The notes: generated by a model from the sequence alone, not told the origin. 64,000 nucleotides of DNA from Psilocybe azurescens (GCA_023853785.1 JAJIRX010000590.1:1-64000); one strand, 5' to 3'. Shown: positions 1 through 11,048, counted from the stretch's first letter. Program-made: numbers and translations.

Positions 1-254
1 AAGGAATTACCAAGAAGAAATGGACACCCAGGACCTTCATGCCCATATCCGGGAGCTGAACATGGAGGAGAGAGAGAAGAACTGGCGAAGTTTGGCGATG
101 GGAAACCAGGAGGAGAAAGCAACACTGAGGATTTTTAAAACGGAGAACCGAATCGACGTCGGTCTCTCCACGATTAGGCATCTATTCTGTATTTATGGCT
201 ACGCTCAAGAATAAATCTATGCATTTACCGATTTCATTCTCTGCCATAAAAATG

Positions 255-620
255 GAAAGCCACAAATCGTCAAACCTCGGGTCTAATTGACTCTGGAGCT
301 GGTGGAAAATTCATCGACCAAAACTACGCTAGGAAACTAGGACTCGAACAAAAACCCTTGAAGAAAAACCTCACAGTATACAATGTGGACGGAACCCTCA
401 ACAAGAAAGGAAACGATCTCTACCTTTGTAGAACTCAATCTTACCATTGGGAACAGAACAAACAAGGAAATTCTATATGTCTCTGGACTAGGAAGACAAA
501 AAATTATTTTAGGACTACCTTGGCTTCAGGCGAAACTCAACATCGATTGGGAAACTGGAAAAGTTAAATGGAGGGTTTCCAAATCTATCCGCACCACTAC
601 TATGGAAGAAGAACTGGAAG
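255..620 (+). pseudogene. Retroviral-type aspartic protease domain of the gypsy element
   Basis: The active-site motif Asp-Ser-Gly-Ala is encoded at 289-300, preceded by Leu-Ile and followed by a glycine-rich turn. About 200 bases downstream a different frame encodes ILGLPWL followed by a Trp-Lys-rich segment, which is the usual C-terminal end of Ty3/gypsy proteases before the linker to reverse transcriptase. The shift of frame between these two conserved blocks means the domain is interrupted by at least one indel. Upstream bases 1-250 probably hold the last part of gag, but I see no zinc knuckle there. Confidence 0.75.
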
Positions 621-779
621 AAACTGAACCGATCATGGACACCACGGATGCCCCTCAAAGACTTCAACGCTTTGGTAATAGATTTTATCGAAGCCCAAGA
701 CTCCGAAGAATTGGACCAGGCATGGATCAACGCGAAAACTACAGCTTCACAAACTCTGGCAATGGAACACGAAAACAGG

Positions 780-2215
780 ACACCCGCTAAACCCTTGGAA
801 GAACTTAGATTCCCCCAGGACCTCCATGACTACCTCGGACTTTTTGACAAAAAGGCAGCAGATCGATTTCCCATCTCAAGACCCTGGGACCACAAAATTG
901 AACTGAAACCTGAGTTCAAACCAAAACCATGCAAAGTCTATAGCCTCACCCTGGAAGAACAAATCGAACAAGACAAATTTCTTAAAGAAATGCTGGACAA
1001 AGGATATATCGTCAGATCAGAATCGGACATCGCTTCGCCTTTTTCTTCGTAGCCAAGAAAGACAGAAAACTGCGACCTTGTCAAGACTATCGATATCTAA
1101 ATGAGTGGACAGTAAAGAATGCCTACCCTTTGCAACAGATCCCTGATCTACTGGACAAACTCAAAGGAGCAAGATTCTTCACCAAACTCGGCGTCAGACA
1201 AGGATACAACAATGTTCGCGATTCGAAAGGAAGATCAACGGAAAGCCGCTTTCAAAACAAATCGAGGACTCTTTGAACCCACGGTTATGTTCTTCGGATT
1301 ATGCAATTCCCCGGCCACTTTTCAATCTATGATGGATTTGCTGTTCGAAGGCAAAATATCTGGAGGATTCATGATTATCTACATGGACGACATCTTAATC
1401 TTTGCCGAAAATCAAGAAGATTTGGCAAGATACGAATGGATTGTCCTGCAAAGGCTAAAGGATAACGACCTATACCTCAAACCGGAAAAATGCGTCTTCA
1501 GACAACGAAAAGTCGAATACCTGGGAATGATAATCGAAGAAGGAAGAATCTCCATGGACCAATCGAAACTTAAAGGAATCCGAGACTGGCCCACACCCAC
1601 CACAGTAAAGCAAGTCAGGGGATTCCTGGGATTCGGAAATTTCTACCAAAAATTCATCAGGAAGTTCTCTATGGTGGCGCAACCCCTGAACAATCTCCTA
1701 AAGAAGGACAAGAAATTCGAATGGACGGACGCAGCTCAACGAGCGTTCGACGAACTAAAACGACGATTCACGGAAGAGCTGGTTCTCTCTATGCCAGACC
1801 TGAGCAAACCATTTCAAATCGAATGCGACGCCTCTAAATATGCATCTGGAGCCGTTCTGACTCAACTCGATGGTAACGGCGAAAGATACCCATGCGCATT
1901 CATTTTGAAAACCTTCTCCGCGACGGAAAGGAACTACGAAATCTATGATCGGGAACTCCTGGCAATTGTACGAGCATTACAGGAATGGAGACATTATATT
2001 TAAGGATCCGAACATACAACGATTATTCATTCTGATCACAAGAACCTGACCTACTTCAGAAGCCCAAGAAACCTGAACAGACGGCAAGCTCGATGGTCAT
2101 TATACCTATCCGAATTCGATCTGAAACTGATCCACATGCCCAGGACGAAAATGATTCAATCTGACGCCTTATCAAGAAGACCAGATCTTATACCGGACAA
2201 AGACCGGCGATAACG
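780..2215 (+). pseudogene. Reverse transcriptase and RNase H domains of the gypsy element
   Basis: The RT palm motif YMDD is at 1380-1391, within a context typical of Ty3/gypsy (preceded by FGLCNSPATFQ, followed by DILIFAEN). The other palm motif, normally beginning Leu-Asp, reads [10 protein letters not shown] near 1180-1215, so the first catalytic aspartate appears replaced by glycine. Frame breaks lie near 1045 and 1215. RNase H begins near 1810 (FQIECDASKYASG) and is cut by a TAA at 2001-2003; the same domain then resumes in another frame through about 2190 ([10 protein letters not shown], then DALSRRPD). Known family function: synthesis of element cDNA from RNA in a cytoplasmic particle. 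This copy should be inactive. Confidence 0.9.
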
Positions 2216-2219
2216 AAGA

Positions 2220-3771
2220 TGTGACTCTTTTACCGGAGGAACTTTTTGTCAATCTAATCGACACCGAACTACAGCAGAAAATCATTGATTTAGAAGAATT
2301 TGACACAGACATTGCAGAAATCCTGAAAGCTCTATTGCAAAATGGACCATCGAACTTACAAACCGACCTTGACGACTGGAAAACGGAGGAATTCAATGGG
2401 AAAAATGTTATCTTTATAAAGATAAAACATATATACCGAAAAACCAAAATCTACGCCAACAAGTGGTAAAATCCTTTCACAATCTACCATCGGCAGGACA
2501 CCCCGGAGAACTTGAAACGTACAATGCAGTAAAAACACATTACTGGTGGCCAGGGCTACGATCCTTTGTAAAACAATACGTCAAAGGCTGTGGAATCTGT
2601 CAGCAGTTCAAGATTAACAGAAATCCCTCCCACCCATCGTTCATGCCAATCGCTGGACCAACTTCTATGCGACCATTTGCAAACTGTTCAATGGACTTTC
2701 TAACTGATTTACCACCGGTTAAGAACAGCGCGGGACAGATCGTGGATGCACTCATGGTCGTGGTAGACCATGGGCTTACTAAGGGGTGATTTTAATACCT
2801 TGCCAGAAGAAAGGGAAACCGGGAGAGGCACTTGACACGGAAGGAGCAGCTCAACTCTTACTCGACAACCTCTTCAAACGATTCAGACTCCCAGACAGCA
2901 TTATCTCCGACCGAGATCCCCTATTCACAGCAAAAGTCTTCCAAGAACTCATGAAACTCTTAGGGATCAAGTCCAAATTAACGACGGCTTATCATCCAAT
3001 AGGAGACGGAACCACCAAGCGATTCAACCAAGAAATAGAAGCCTACCTATCCATCTATTGTTCTTCACACCCAACCGATTGGAACAAGTCAGTTGGAACA
3101 TTAGAATTCACTCACAACAACAGGAAACACTCCGAAAGGGTCAAAACCCCGTTCGAACTCACCCTAGGTTCATCTCCGCTGGCCATTCCACTCGCATTCG
3201 AGAACACCAAAGCCCCATCTGTGGAAGAAAAAGTCAAACATCTCCTGAGAGATCGAGAAGAAGCATTAGCCGCCCATGAACTTGCAAGACAAAGGATAGC
3301 CGAGCGACGAAAATCAACCTTCAAACCATTCGAGAAAGGAACGAAAGTTTGGCTAGACTCCCGCAACATCTCCACGAGGTACCATTCGAAGATGAAACTG
3401 AAACGAGAAGGCCCGTTCACAATCACAGAAGTCTTGGGACCTCTCACGTACAGACTCAAAATACCCAAGATATGGAAGATCCATGACGTCTTCCACGCCA
3501 CTCTACTCATGCCATATAACGAGACAGAAACATACGGACCGAATTTCCCTAGACCACCACCCAAAATCAAAAATAAAGAAGAACACTGGGAAGTCGAAAC
3601 CATTCTGAATCACAGAAAGACTGGACGAAAACCCAAAAAGGAAAGCAAAAATAGCAATACCTTATCAAATGGACGGGATTCCCTATCTCCGAAGCAACGT
3701 GGGAAAAAGACAATGTGTTCGACGGCGACAATGAGACTCTTAAAGAATACCACCAATTACACAAACTCTGA
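2220..3771 (+). pseudogene. Integrase with zinc-binding domain and C-terminal chromodomain
   Basis: An HHCC-type zinc-binding segment is visible at about 2460-2630 (FHN..AGHPG, then GCGICQQ). The catalytic triad is present: Asp in SMDFLTDLP near 2690-2710, Asp in ISDRDPLF near 2908-2930, and Glu in RFNQEIEAYL near 3020-3050. A frameshift falls at about 2785 between the first and second catalytic residues. Near 3580-3771 a chromodomain can be read (EVETILNHR, then in another frame KWTGFPISEATWE), ending at a TGA at 3769-3771. Chromodomains of this branch are thought to steer insertion toward particular chromatin. The chromodomain is broken by a second indel near 3650. Confidence 0.9.
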
Positions 3772-3788
3772 TCACCGCTACCACCCTG

Positions 3789-5029
3789 ATGCCTCGCCTT
3801 CTCCGACGTATCGCCTCTTCCTTCACTCAAAACTCCGAAACAAACCAACTCGAAACCCCTATCTTTGATACCCCTCTGGCCGATCAGACCGTGGAAGAGC
3901 TTGAGACGCTGCAAAGAGAAATTCTCATCGCATACCACGAAACAATTGATTGGAAGGAGATGGCAAAACAGAACTACCGCCCAGCCGCTGCTAGAGCTGC
4001 CCATCACCAAGCCAGATCTCTCGCCTCAAACTAAATCTGGTCGAACGAGAGCTCCATCGGCGCCTTCCACTGATCGCCAAAGTAGTTAAAAAGGCCAAGT
4101 CGTTCTACCTCTAAACCATACCTCCAATTACCAGAACAACGCAACATGTCTTTCATCAATACTCCCGCTGCTTCTTCCTCTTCTACTCCCGCCAACCCAC
4201 GTCTGCAAGGCAAACGACCTGCCATACCCGTTATGCTCAAACACTGTCAACTCCTGAAGCCCTGGACCTCTTCACCGGACGACAAAACGGCTCAGAAGAT
4301 CTGCTTGTACTTGAAGACCCGGACATCGTCCTAGCCATCAATCACCTAGCAAAGGTTTCCAGAGCCTATCAGCAAGAAGAACAAGAAATCCGTCTTGCCA
4401 GGCAATGATCTCGTGTTCGACAGGCCATGGCAACGGCTTTGCTGGATCAACTCCAATCATGGGGATTAGAAAGAGAAATGTACGACGTACTGAGGGAATA
4501 TCGTAGCAGATCGCCCACTGTGCGAAAACCGTCGGTACCCTCTCTTATCGATCCCCCTTTCCAGAACACTGTTCCTTCTCGTCCCCTTCCTACTCGCCCT
4601 CCTGCTTATCGTCAAGCAGTACGATTTTCACCAATCATTGACAATTCACCTTCACTGCAGATTTCGCCTCCTGCCTCCACTCCCTCGAGGTCTCCCATCC
4701 CTACGCCTACTCCTAGACGACCTCGAAACCCCACGACTTCGCCAACGAAGCTCGTCCACCGCTTCATCTTCTACAATGAATCGCTCAATGAAGCAACACC
4801 GTCGGTCACGTGCTATCAATGCAGCGAACCTGGACATATTCGCCCAAGATGCCCCAGATTCAAATGCATCTACTGCCACCAATACGCACCTGGACATTCC
4901 TTCCGAGACTGCAGCTATAACCCAGAAAACAAGCAACACACTGACCCCTATTATGGAGGAGTTGACAAGGATCTTCTCGACGACGCCAGAATCGCCAACA
5001 CCACAGGCGAACCATACGGAGACTATTGA
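3789..5029 (+). pseudogene. Post-pol reading frame with two zinc-knuckle-like motifs
   Basis: Downstream of the chromodomain stop and before the 3' LTR lies about 1.2 kb of coding-like sequence in several frames (3789-4034, about 4146-4410, 4427-5029). The last block encodes a Pro/Ser/Thr-rich stretch followed by a canonical CX2CX4HX4C knuckle (CYQCSEPGHIRPRC, near 4810-4855) and a second Cys/His cluster of the form CX2CX6HX4C. Zinc knuckles normally sit in gag, upstream of pol; here a gag-like module is 3' of pol. Frame changes near 4035-4140 and a TGA near 4408 break it in this copy. It could be a displaced gag, an extra nucleic-acid-binding ORF of this lineage, or a recombination product. 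Confidence 0.65.
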
Positions 5030-5089
5030 GCCCACTGAAGTATTGGACTTCACTCCTTCTGAGGCATAAGGAGTGTAGTACAGGGGTAA

Positions 5090-5518
5090 TGTTACGACAA
5101 GTCTTTTTCTTTTTCTTTTCTTTTCTTTTCCTTTTCTTTGTCATCTTTCACATCATTGATACATCATCGTACGCTCTGATGAACTTTACTTTCACTTCCA
5201 TCTTTTATGATACATCTTTTGATGAACATTTGATCTGTTTCTCTTATTCTTATATACATCTGCTGATGAACATTCAAACTCGTTTCAACTCAATCTGTTT
5301 CTCCTATTCTTATATACATCTGCTGATGAACATTCGATCTCGTTTCAACTAGCTGTACAGTTCATAGTATTTATACGAGGGAGCATCTACTGTATTCTTT
5401 AGCTAGTTCTTGAGAATCCAACCTGCTTACCTGCTCAACTTGAACTTGAACTTGTTCTTGTACAACGATTGGTGGTTAGATTACGCACACTGCGTGACTC
5501 TAACTTGAAATCGTAACA
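5090..5518 (+). repeat. 3' LTR of the gypsy element (429 bp)
   Basis: It begins TGTTACGAC and ends TCGTAACA, giving inverted TGTTACGA/TCGTAACA-type ends. A related solo LTR at 6091-6514 confirms both boundaries. A pyrimidine-rich tract (about 5102-5140) and a TATA-like TATTTATA near 5368-5376 are inside. It contains a 60-bp tandem duplication absent from the solo copy. Confidence 0.9.
5231..5350 (+). repeat. 60-bp tandem duplication inside the LTR (two copies)
   Basis: Bases 5231-5290 and 5291-5350 are near-identical direct repeats of exactly 60 bp, each ending in CGTTTCAACT. The solo LTR at 6091-6514 carries only one copy, so the duplication arose within this LTR lineage. Confidence 0.92.
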
Positions 5519-6090
5519 ATGATGATGAAATTGTGCAAAAGGTGCATTAAAGGTTAAGCTGCAGTGAGTGTTTCACCGTCCATTGACCGTTGGCTGGTTG
5601 CATGTCCTGTGAGGAGTTCGTATTTGAGTGAGTATGTTTTGGAATCTTTGTTCCAGGAGTCTGAGAGGTCTGTTCTTGTTATGATACGGCTGTTGGATGT
5701 TTCAACGTATAGCAGCTGATATAAATCCAAAAATAGATCATGCGAAGGACGATTGGCTTACTTACCGTTGTCCGATGTGTATTCACAGTAGATTATGCTT
5801 TGATTAGGGACTACAGATTTAGTTCTAGCTCCTGGATATATACATGCTTCATACACATTAGTGAGATACCTTTATATGTATCATCTTATTTGCCAGGAGC
5901 AGAAAGAGAGGAAAGTGGCAAAATGAAGTCTCTGGCAGACATCCGCAAGGATGAATTGCAGAATGATCGAAAATCATTAGAGCAAGCTGCAATCAATAAA
6001 TTATGTGCCGCCTATACAACCCCGTTCGCCTTCAATTTGACCCCGAGTTCTGCCCGAGTTGAACTTACAAATGGTGGACTCGACGCTTCT
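5519..6090. other. Spacer between the gypsy 3' LTR and the solo LTR
   Basis: I recognise no gene here. An open frame from 5740 runs into the solo LTR and is probably fortuitous; a Lys/Glu-rich stretch near 5920-6000 is its only protein-like part. Confidence 0.5.
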
Positions 6091-6514
6091 TGTTACGGAC
6101 ACTTTATTTTCTTTTTGCTTTTCCTTTCTCTTTTCTTTTCTTCTCCCTTTTCTTTGTCATCCGTCACATCATTGATACATCATCGTATGTTCTGATGAAC
6201 TTTGCTTTCCATCATATCTATGAAACTCCATCATATCTTTGATGGACTTTCACTTCTATCTTTATGATACATCTTTCGATGAACGCTTGATCTGTTTCCT
6301 CTATTCTTATATACATCTGCTGATGAACATTCAAACTCGTTTCAACTTGCTGTGCGGTTCATAGTATTTATACCAGGAAGGATCCACTGTATTCTTTAGC
6401 TAGTTCTTGAGAATCTAACCTCCTCTTACTTGACACCGCTTGGAACTCGCTGTTCTTGACTACTTGACTGTCAGCTTTATCCACGCATGTGAATATAAGC
6501 TTGAAGTCGTAACA
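6091..6514 (+). repeat. Solo LTR related to the gypsy LTR, with 5-bp target duplication
   Basis: It starts TGTTACGGAC and ends GTCGTAACA, matching the 5090-5518 LTR along its length apart from scattered substitutions and one missing 60-bp repeat unit. The flanks are CTTCT at 6086-6090 and CTTCT at 6515-6519, a perfect 5-bp target site duplication. A solo LTR arises when the two LTRs of an inserted element recombine and delete the internal region. Confidence 0.93.
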
Positions 6515-6838
6515 CTTCTGGAAGATTCTACATTTTTAAAGAACACCCCCACCCCAGAGTTTCTACACACTCCCAGAACAAGACAGACTGTCAATAACTC
6601 TTTATCCTGGGTGCATTCAAAATCAGTGCTTAAGCCATTAAGCGCGCGTCAGATCTTTACTCATCAGATGTTAACATATCCCTTTATTGGTTCAAGATGG
6701 ACAAAATCATCATCCATAACTATAAAACTGTATAGTATTCAAGTAAAAATTCAGCGAGAACTCTACTTCATAGCCAATAGTTGGGATATTGCCAAGCTAT
6801 TGACTATTGATTTTCCGGATATTGAACTTCAGATGTGC
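6515..6838. other. Spacer between solo LTR and DNA transposon
   Basis: AT-rich with one open stretch (6440-6841 on the plus strand) that shows no motif I recognise. I see no supported gene. Confidence 0.4.
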
Positions 6839-6840
6839 TA

Positions 6841-6877
6841 AGGTAGACGACTTTCATAATCGACTAACGTCACGTGC
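6841..6877 (+). repeat. Left terminal inverted repeat (37 bp)
   Basis: It is an exact reverse complement of 9801-9837. A CACGTG hexamer (E-box-like palindrome) sits at its inner edge. Confidence 0.95.
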
Positions 6878-7187
6878 TGTTATTTAATTGTGACATTTTC
6901 AATCAAATCGGGTAATAAAACGACGGAGAATTTGCGGAAGAAAAATTGAGCTCTTCCTGTTCTACTCACGAACACAAATGGAACCTAGTTTTGATATATA
7001 TACATAATAACTATTTGCGTGAAATTTTTGAAGCAAATTGACGTAAAATGGGTGAGCCTATACATTTTCAAAATCTTCACTCACATCAGGCCCGGATCAG
7101 TTAACAGGACACGGGTAGACCCACAGCTACCTCAGCGCTTTCACAAGCGTTAAACGACATGGGAACTAAAAGTACAATAAGGTGGGT

Positions 7188-9540
7188 TTAAACAATACCT
7201 TTCTTTCCCAGTTCCTCCATAATTTCAGCTGGCAGAACACGGTGGCCCTTGTATCTACGGGCTGCCCATGCTGCTTGCTGGCCATTCAACCCTCTTTCAT
7301 ATGCATCCATAAATCGGCGAGACCGAATTGCAAATTTTCACATTGAGGTCAACGGCACTGCCTCAAGAGCTGCCAAAGCATTTTTCTCGAGCTGATCCTC
7401 TCGGAGATGAAGGGAGGGTTTAGGTGGTAAATACGTTTTGCATATCTCCAGCACTGCTCAATAAAGTTCAGCTCACAATGAAATTTTGGTAGGAAAATGA
7501 CAAGGAATCTGTGTGCATGGCAAGTGGTCTCGAGAACTGAATCCACACCAGCAAAATCAGGTTGATTGAAGAGAATACGGCGGCAGCAGCATGTCTGAGC
7601 TCCAGGTGCGCATTTAAAACCCTTGCATTCAGCACGGACTTTTGACATGTCCCTGAAGCCACGCTCTTCCAAAATTTTTGCCATTCCTTTGAACACACCA
7701 GCGCGTTCATGTCCCTCCGGAAAATAGAGTGACTGTGGTGTCCCATCCATAAAGCTTGCATCTCCCATCCGTATCTTTATTTTTACTGGTGAACCATCAG
7801 GTTTGTGAATTTTCTTTCCTGTTTCTGGATTGCGTTGAGAAACCTCAATTCCCCAGTTATGACCAGGCTTAGGGACATTCTTTGGCATGTGACGTGCAGA
7901 TAGGGCATCTTCGGGCGCGCTTCAGGTGAGTTGTCACATTGTCGTAGATTAGAACATGTTCATATTGTGGGAAGAACTCTTTGAGGATGTTCATTGCCTC
8001 CTCTGCCTGCTCTTGGATATTGTGATTTGAAAAATACCCATCCCAATTTTTCCAGGCTTCATTACTCTCCGTGCTGAATGTTTTCCATCAGGTGAACGAA
8101 GCCAGCCAAAGTCTGCCAAAACGAAATCTGCAATCATAAGTGAGGCCCCTTCCCCTTTCGTATATGGTTTGGCTGTTGCATCTTTGTGGTACCATCCCTT
8201 TTTCCGACAGTTGTTTGCATAGAAAATGGATTCATCATGGAACCATGCAATGACACGACGTCCCTCGAACAGGTGGCCCAAATTCTGGTAAGTTTCCGTC
8301 TACCCAGCTTGTCATTCTGTCTGAAATTTGTCGCCATTGAGGCAGGAAAACCTGGTCACAGTAAAAGACCACATCTTCACGTTCATGGCCATCAGCATAC
8401 TGTCCTTTGGGGGTGGTCTTGTATCTATAACCAAGTGCATTGAGGTATCTTTGGGCTGTCCGTAGCTTAATAGGCTTCTCTATTCCATGATGCAATTTGA
8501 GATCTTCGTCGGCAAGAAACTCCATAAGCTTTTGTCCAGATATTTCGGGGCCTATTGATTGAAGGTAGATATGAATCTCATTAACAAGATTCTCGTCGAG
8601 AAGCATGGACTGATTCCAGTCTCCATACGGATTTACTGGGAGTACTTTGCGATCCAGGATAAATTGGCGGACAAGGCAACGAACCCGTTGTGCACAGTGC
8701 CTGCCCGCCCCAAGAGAAATAGCTGCTTGGAAAGAAGAAGCACCCCATTTATCGCATCGTGACTGAGTTCTTGTTGGTAAATAAATTCATCATCACATGC
8801 ATTCCTTCTAGTCGGGTTCTGGTGAAAATATCGAACCCACAAGCAATGTGTCCAGGGCCTTTCTTTTGAGGTGGGTTTAGTAACTCCTTCAGGTCTTTCA
8901 GAGCAGCCAAAGCCTGCACCATAGTTGGTGGTTCACGGACCTTCCCTGCGCATGTATCTTTGTCCTGTGTAGCTTTTTTGTGTGTGGTCCCTTCCTTTGA
9001 TGGTGTCTCATTCGGTTTTTGCCCTCTAAAGCATCCACTGCAACCTTCTGTTGTTCCTAGATACGCCTCCATCTCCTCTTCATCTTCTGAGTCCTCTGAG
9101 TCACTGCTGTCATCACTGCTTGTTATCACTCTGAGATCTGGAAGCCCTTCAAAGTTGTTACCATCCTCGAAAAGGTCTTCAAAGTCTGGCTCAGTTTCGA
9201 TAAAAAATTCCGTGAAGGTTTGTGGGATGGGTTCAGCTGTCGCATGAAATGTTCCCTTGGGAACAGTGCATCAAAATATAGACTGAAGGTTTCCTGCAGT
9301 ATGCTGGTTCTTTTTTCTTTTTTCTATAGATCTCGTGCCTTTTGGATGAAGGATTAATGTTCTATGGGGTTGTGGTCAGTGTCTAGTCCGTTGTAGAACA
9401 TGTAATTCAATTCACTGACCTCTTTTTCTTCTGCCATACTACTGGAAACCTCATCAGTGCGGCTCCTTTTTCTGGCCTTTTCTCCCTAGATTTTGTCCCA
9501 TTCTGTGCACTTGCAAGTGCTGCTCTTCTCTTTTGGCATG
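7188..9540 (-). pseudogene. DDE-superfamily transposase, frame-broken
   Basis: Read right to left, it has an acidic Ser/Asp/Glu stretch (about 9060-9125), a conserved helical N-terminal segment (FDIFTRTRLEGM, near 8810-8850), a helix-turn-helix-like part (RTAQRYLNALGYRYK, about 8425-8470), then the catalytic core: WFHDES (about 8235-8255), YDNVTTH (about 7935-7960) and CELNFIEQCW (about 7445-7475). This is the DDE_3-type Asp/Asp/Glu arrangement, but the second Asp and the Glu are about 160 residues apart, with a Cys-rich insert (CAPGAQTCCCRR near 7570-7610). Frame changes occur near 8757, 8285, 8050, 7920 and 7385. The last frame ends at 7188-7190. The N-terminal part near 9400-9540 also contains stops. 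Likely dead but possibly mobilisable in trans. Confidence 0.85.
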
Positions 9541-9800
9541 AGAAGTATAGGAGGGAGTAAAAATTCTTTTCGAGACGCATCGCAATTGTAGTAGGCTTAA
9601 TTAATTGCACACTGATGGTATAAACCGTATTTTTCTATCTTCTCCACCAAATTTGGATTTTTCTCCAAAAATTTTATTGATTCACATGTCAGAGACATTT
9701 ATCTACAAAAGCTAGGTCCCTATGGTACCATAGGTTCTCTGGAATCGTACATAAAATGCATTTTTCCAAAAGTTACCCATTTTGGACGATGTCACGGTGT

Positions 9801-9837
9801 GCACGTGACGTTAGTCGATTATGAAAGTCGTCTACCT
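9801..9837 (-). repeat. Right terminal inverted repeat (37 bp)
   Basis: It is an exact reverse complement of 6841-6877, followed by the TA target duplication at 9838-9839. Confidence 0.95.
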
Positions 9838-10121
9838 TAGAGCTGTTAGGCTTCCCAAGGAACGTGGGATGTGATTACGTAATTCAAGACATAAATAAGC
9901 AGTCGCGTCGCGCCCCCGCCGTTTCTTCCCTTATCCTCGGATCCTGGGTTTCCCTGTATATATCCCACATAATCAGTGTTTCACTATTAATCTTCCCTCT
10001 TTCATCATCTCACTGGCGTTCTTTCTGGGACTCTGCCAAATTGCCGGCGGACCCACTTGAAACTTCAGCTTGGGCTTAAAGACCACCGACTGCGCCCAAA
10101 CTTATCTTACCATCTCTTATA
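9838..10121. promoter_or_regulatory. Upstream region of the zinc-finger gene
   Basis: The 284 bp between transposon and start codon contains a TATATA run near 9956-9962, about 165 bp upstream of the ATG, and CT-rich stretches usual in fungal promoters. The transposon therefore landed within about 300 bp of this gene's start. Confidence 0.4.
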
Positions 10122-11048
10122 ATGCCGTATTGTACACGCTGCAATTTGGACTTCTACAGCTGGGCAGGATATGATCGTCATGTCGCAGAATCGACCCGAC
10201 ATCACATTTGCGACGACTGCAACATCGATTTCCCCACCTGGATAAGCCTGAAAGAACACTGGGTGCAGAGCCCTAGGCACGATTATTGCCAGTACTGCAA
10301 TGAACATGTAGAGGACATCCATGCACACTACTCGAATTATCACCATTACTGCTCGTCCTGCAGGAAAGTTTTCGCAAACGAGTTTGGCCTTCATGAACAT
10401 TATCGACAATCGGAACGCCACCGCGACCAATATTGTGTAGCATGTAAAATGCTCTGTAGATCGACAAACGATCTCAACGCGGTATGCTACTCTTTTTGAT
10501 CTGGATTTTCATATTCTGATCGGTTCTTTCATTTGCAGCATCTCAACTCGTCCATTCATAGGCCAAAGGACGTCATATGCCCCTTCAAATGCGGATCCTC
10601 CTTTGTATCTCGTTCTGCCCTTGTTCTTCACCTCGAGAATGGGGCATGCAAATCGGGAATGAATCGGGCCACTGTCGATAGATACGTCCGCGAACACGAC
10701 AGACACAATATAATCACCGACCCCTCTCGCATGATCGCTGGACCCTCTGGCATTGCAGAGAACGTCACCCTAATCGCGACGGAACGCTCCTGGAATGGGT
10801 CAGCATGGGAGTGCTGTCTCTGCTATTCAACCTATCGCACCCACAAGGCCCTGAACCAGCACTTGGCTAGCCCAAGGCACAAGGACAAAATCTACATATG
10901 CCGAGGCCATGAGTGCAACAAGCGCTTCCCTTCGCTTAGTGGTCTCGTTCAGCACATCGAAAGCAATAAGTGTGGTGTCGCTAGGTTCAAATCCGTACAG
11001 AATGCAATGGACAGTATGCTCGGTCAGATGGGCAGGATCACGCTGTGA
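10122..11048 (+). CDS. C2H2 zinc-finger protein, two exons, 289 aa
   Basis: Exon 1 is 10122-10481 (120 codons) and exon 2 is 10539-11048. The intron (10482-10538) begins GTATGC and ends TTTGCAG in phase 0. The joined frame reads through a finger at the junction (LNAHLNSSIH). The protein is almost entirely Cys/His fingers: an N-terminal CTRCNLDF finger, CDDCNIDF, CQYCNEH, CSSCRKVF, CVACKMLC, then CPFKCGSSF, and after a linker CCLCYSTY and a C-terminal CNKRF finger. Tandem C2H2 arrays usually bind DNA or RNA in the nucleus. Target and pathway are unknown, and no nuclear localisation signal is obvious. The first ATG opens directly into the first finger, supporting this start. Confidence 0.88.

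Larger units (their letters stand above)
1..5518 (+). mobile_element. Ty3/gypsy chromovirus, 5' end outside the window, decayed
   Basis: The order along the plus strand is aspartic protease, reverse transcriptase, RNase H, integrase and chromodomain, then an extra zinc-knuckle reading frame and a 3' LTR. Protease-RT-RNase H-integrase is the Ty3/gypsy order, and a chromodomain after integrase marks the chromovirus branch. At least 5.5 kb is present; the 5' LTR, primer binding site and most of gag lie upstream of base 1. Many frameshifts and an in-frame stop (2001-2003) show that this copy is not autonomous. A GA-rich, polypurine-like stretch (about 5060-5089) immediately precedes the LTR. Confidence 0.93.
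6841..9837 (-). mobile_element. DNA transposon with 37-bp TIRs and TA target duplication (Tc1/mariner-like)
   Basis: Bases 6841-6877 and 9801-9837 are perfect 37-bp inverted repeats (outer end AGGTAGACGACTTTC, inner end CGTCACGTGC). Each end is flanked by TA (6839-6840 and 9838-9839), the target duplication expected for Tc1/mariner-type elements. The roughly 3-kb interior carries a transposase-like gene on the minus strand, broken by several frameshifts. Perfect TIRs suggest recent insertion or recent trans-mobilisation, in contrast with the decayed coding region. Confidence 0.93.

Noticed and set aside
5740..6195. 151-codon open frame upstream of and into the solo LTR
   Set aside because: It crosses the LTR boundary at 6091, so it cannot be an ancestral gene, and no homology is recognisable.
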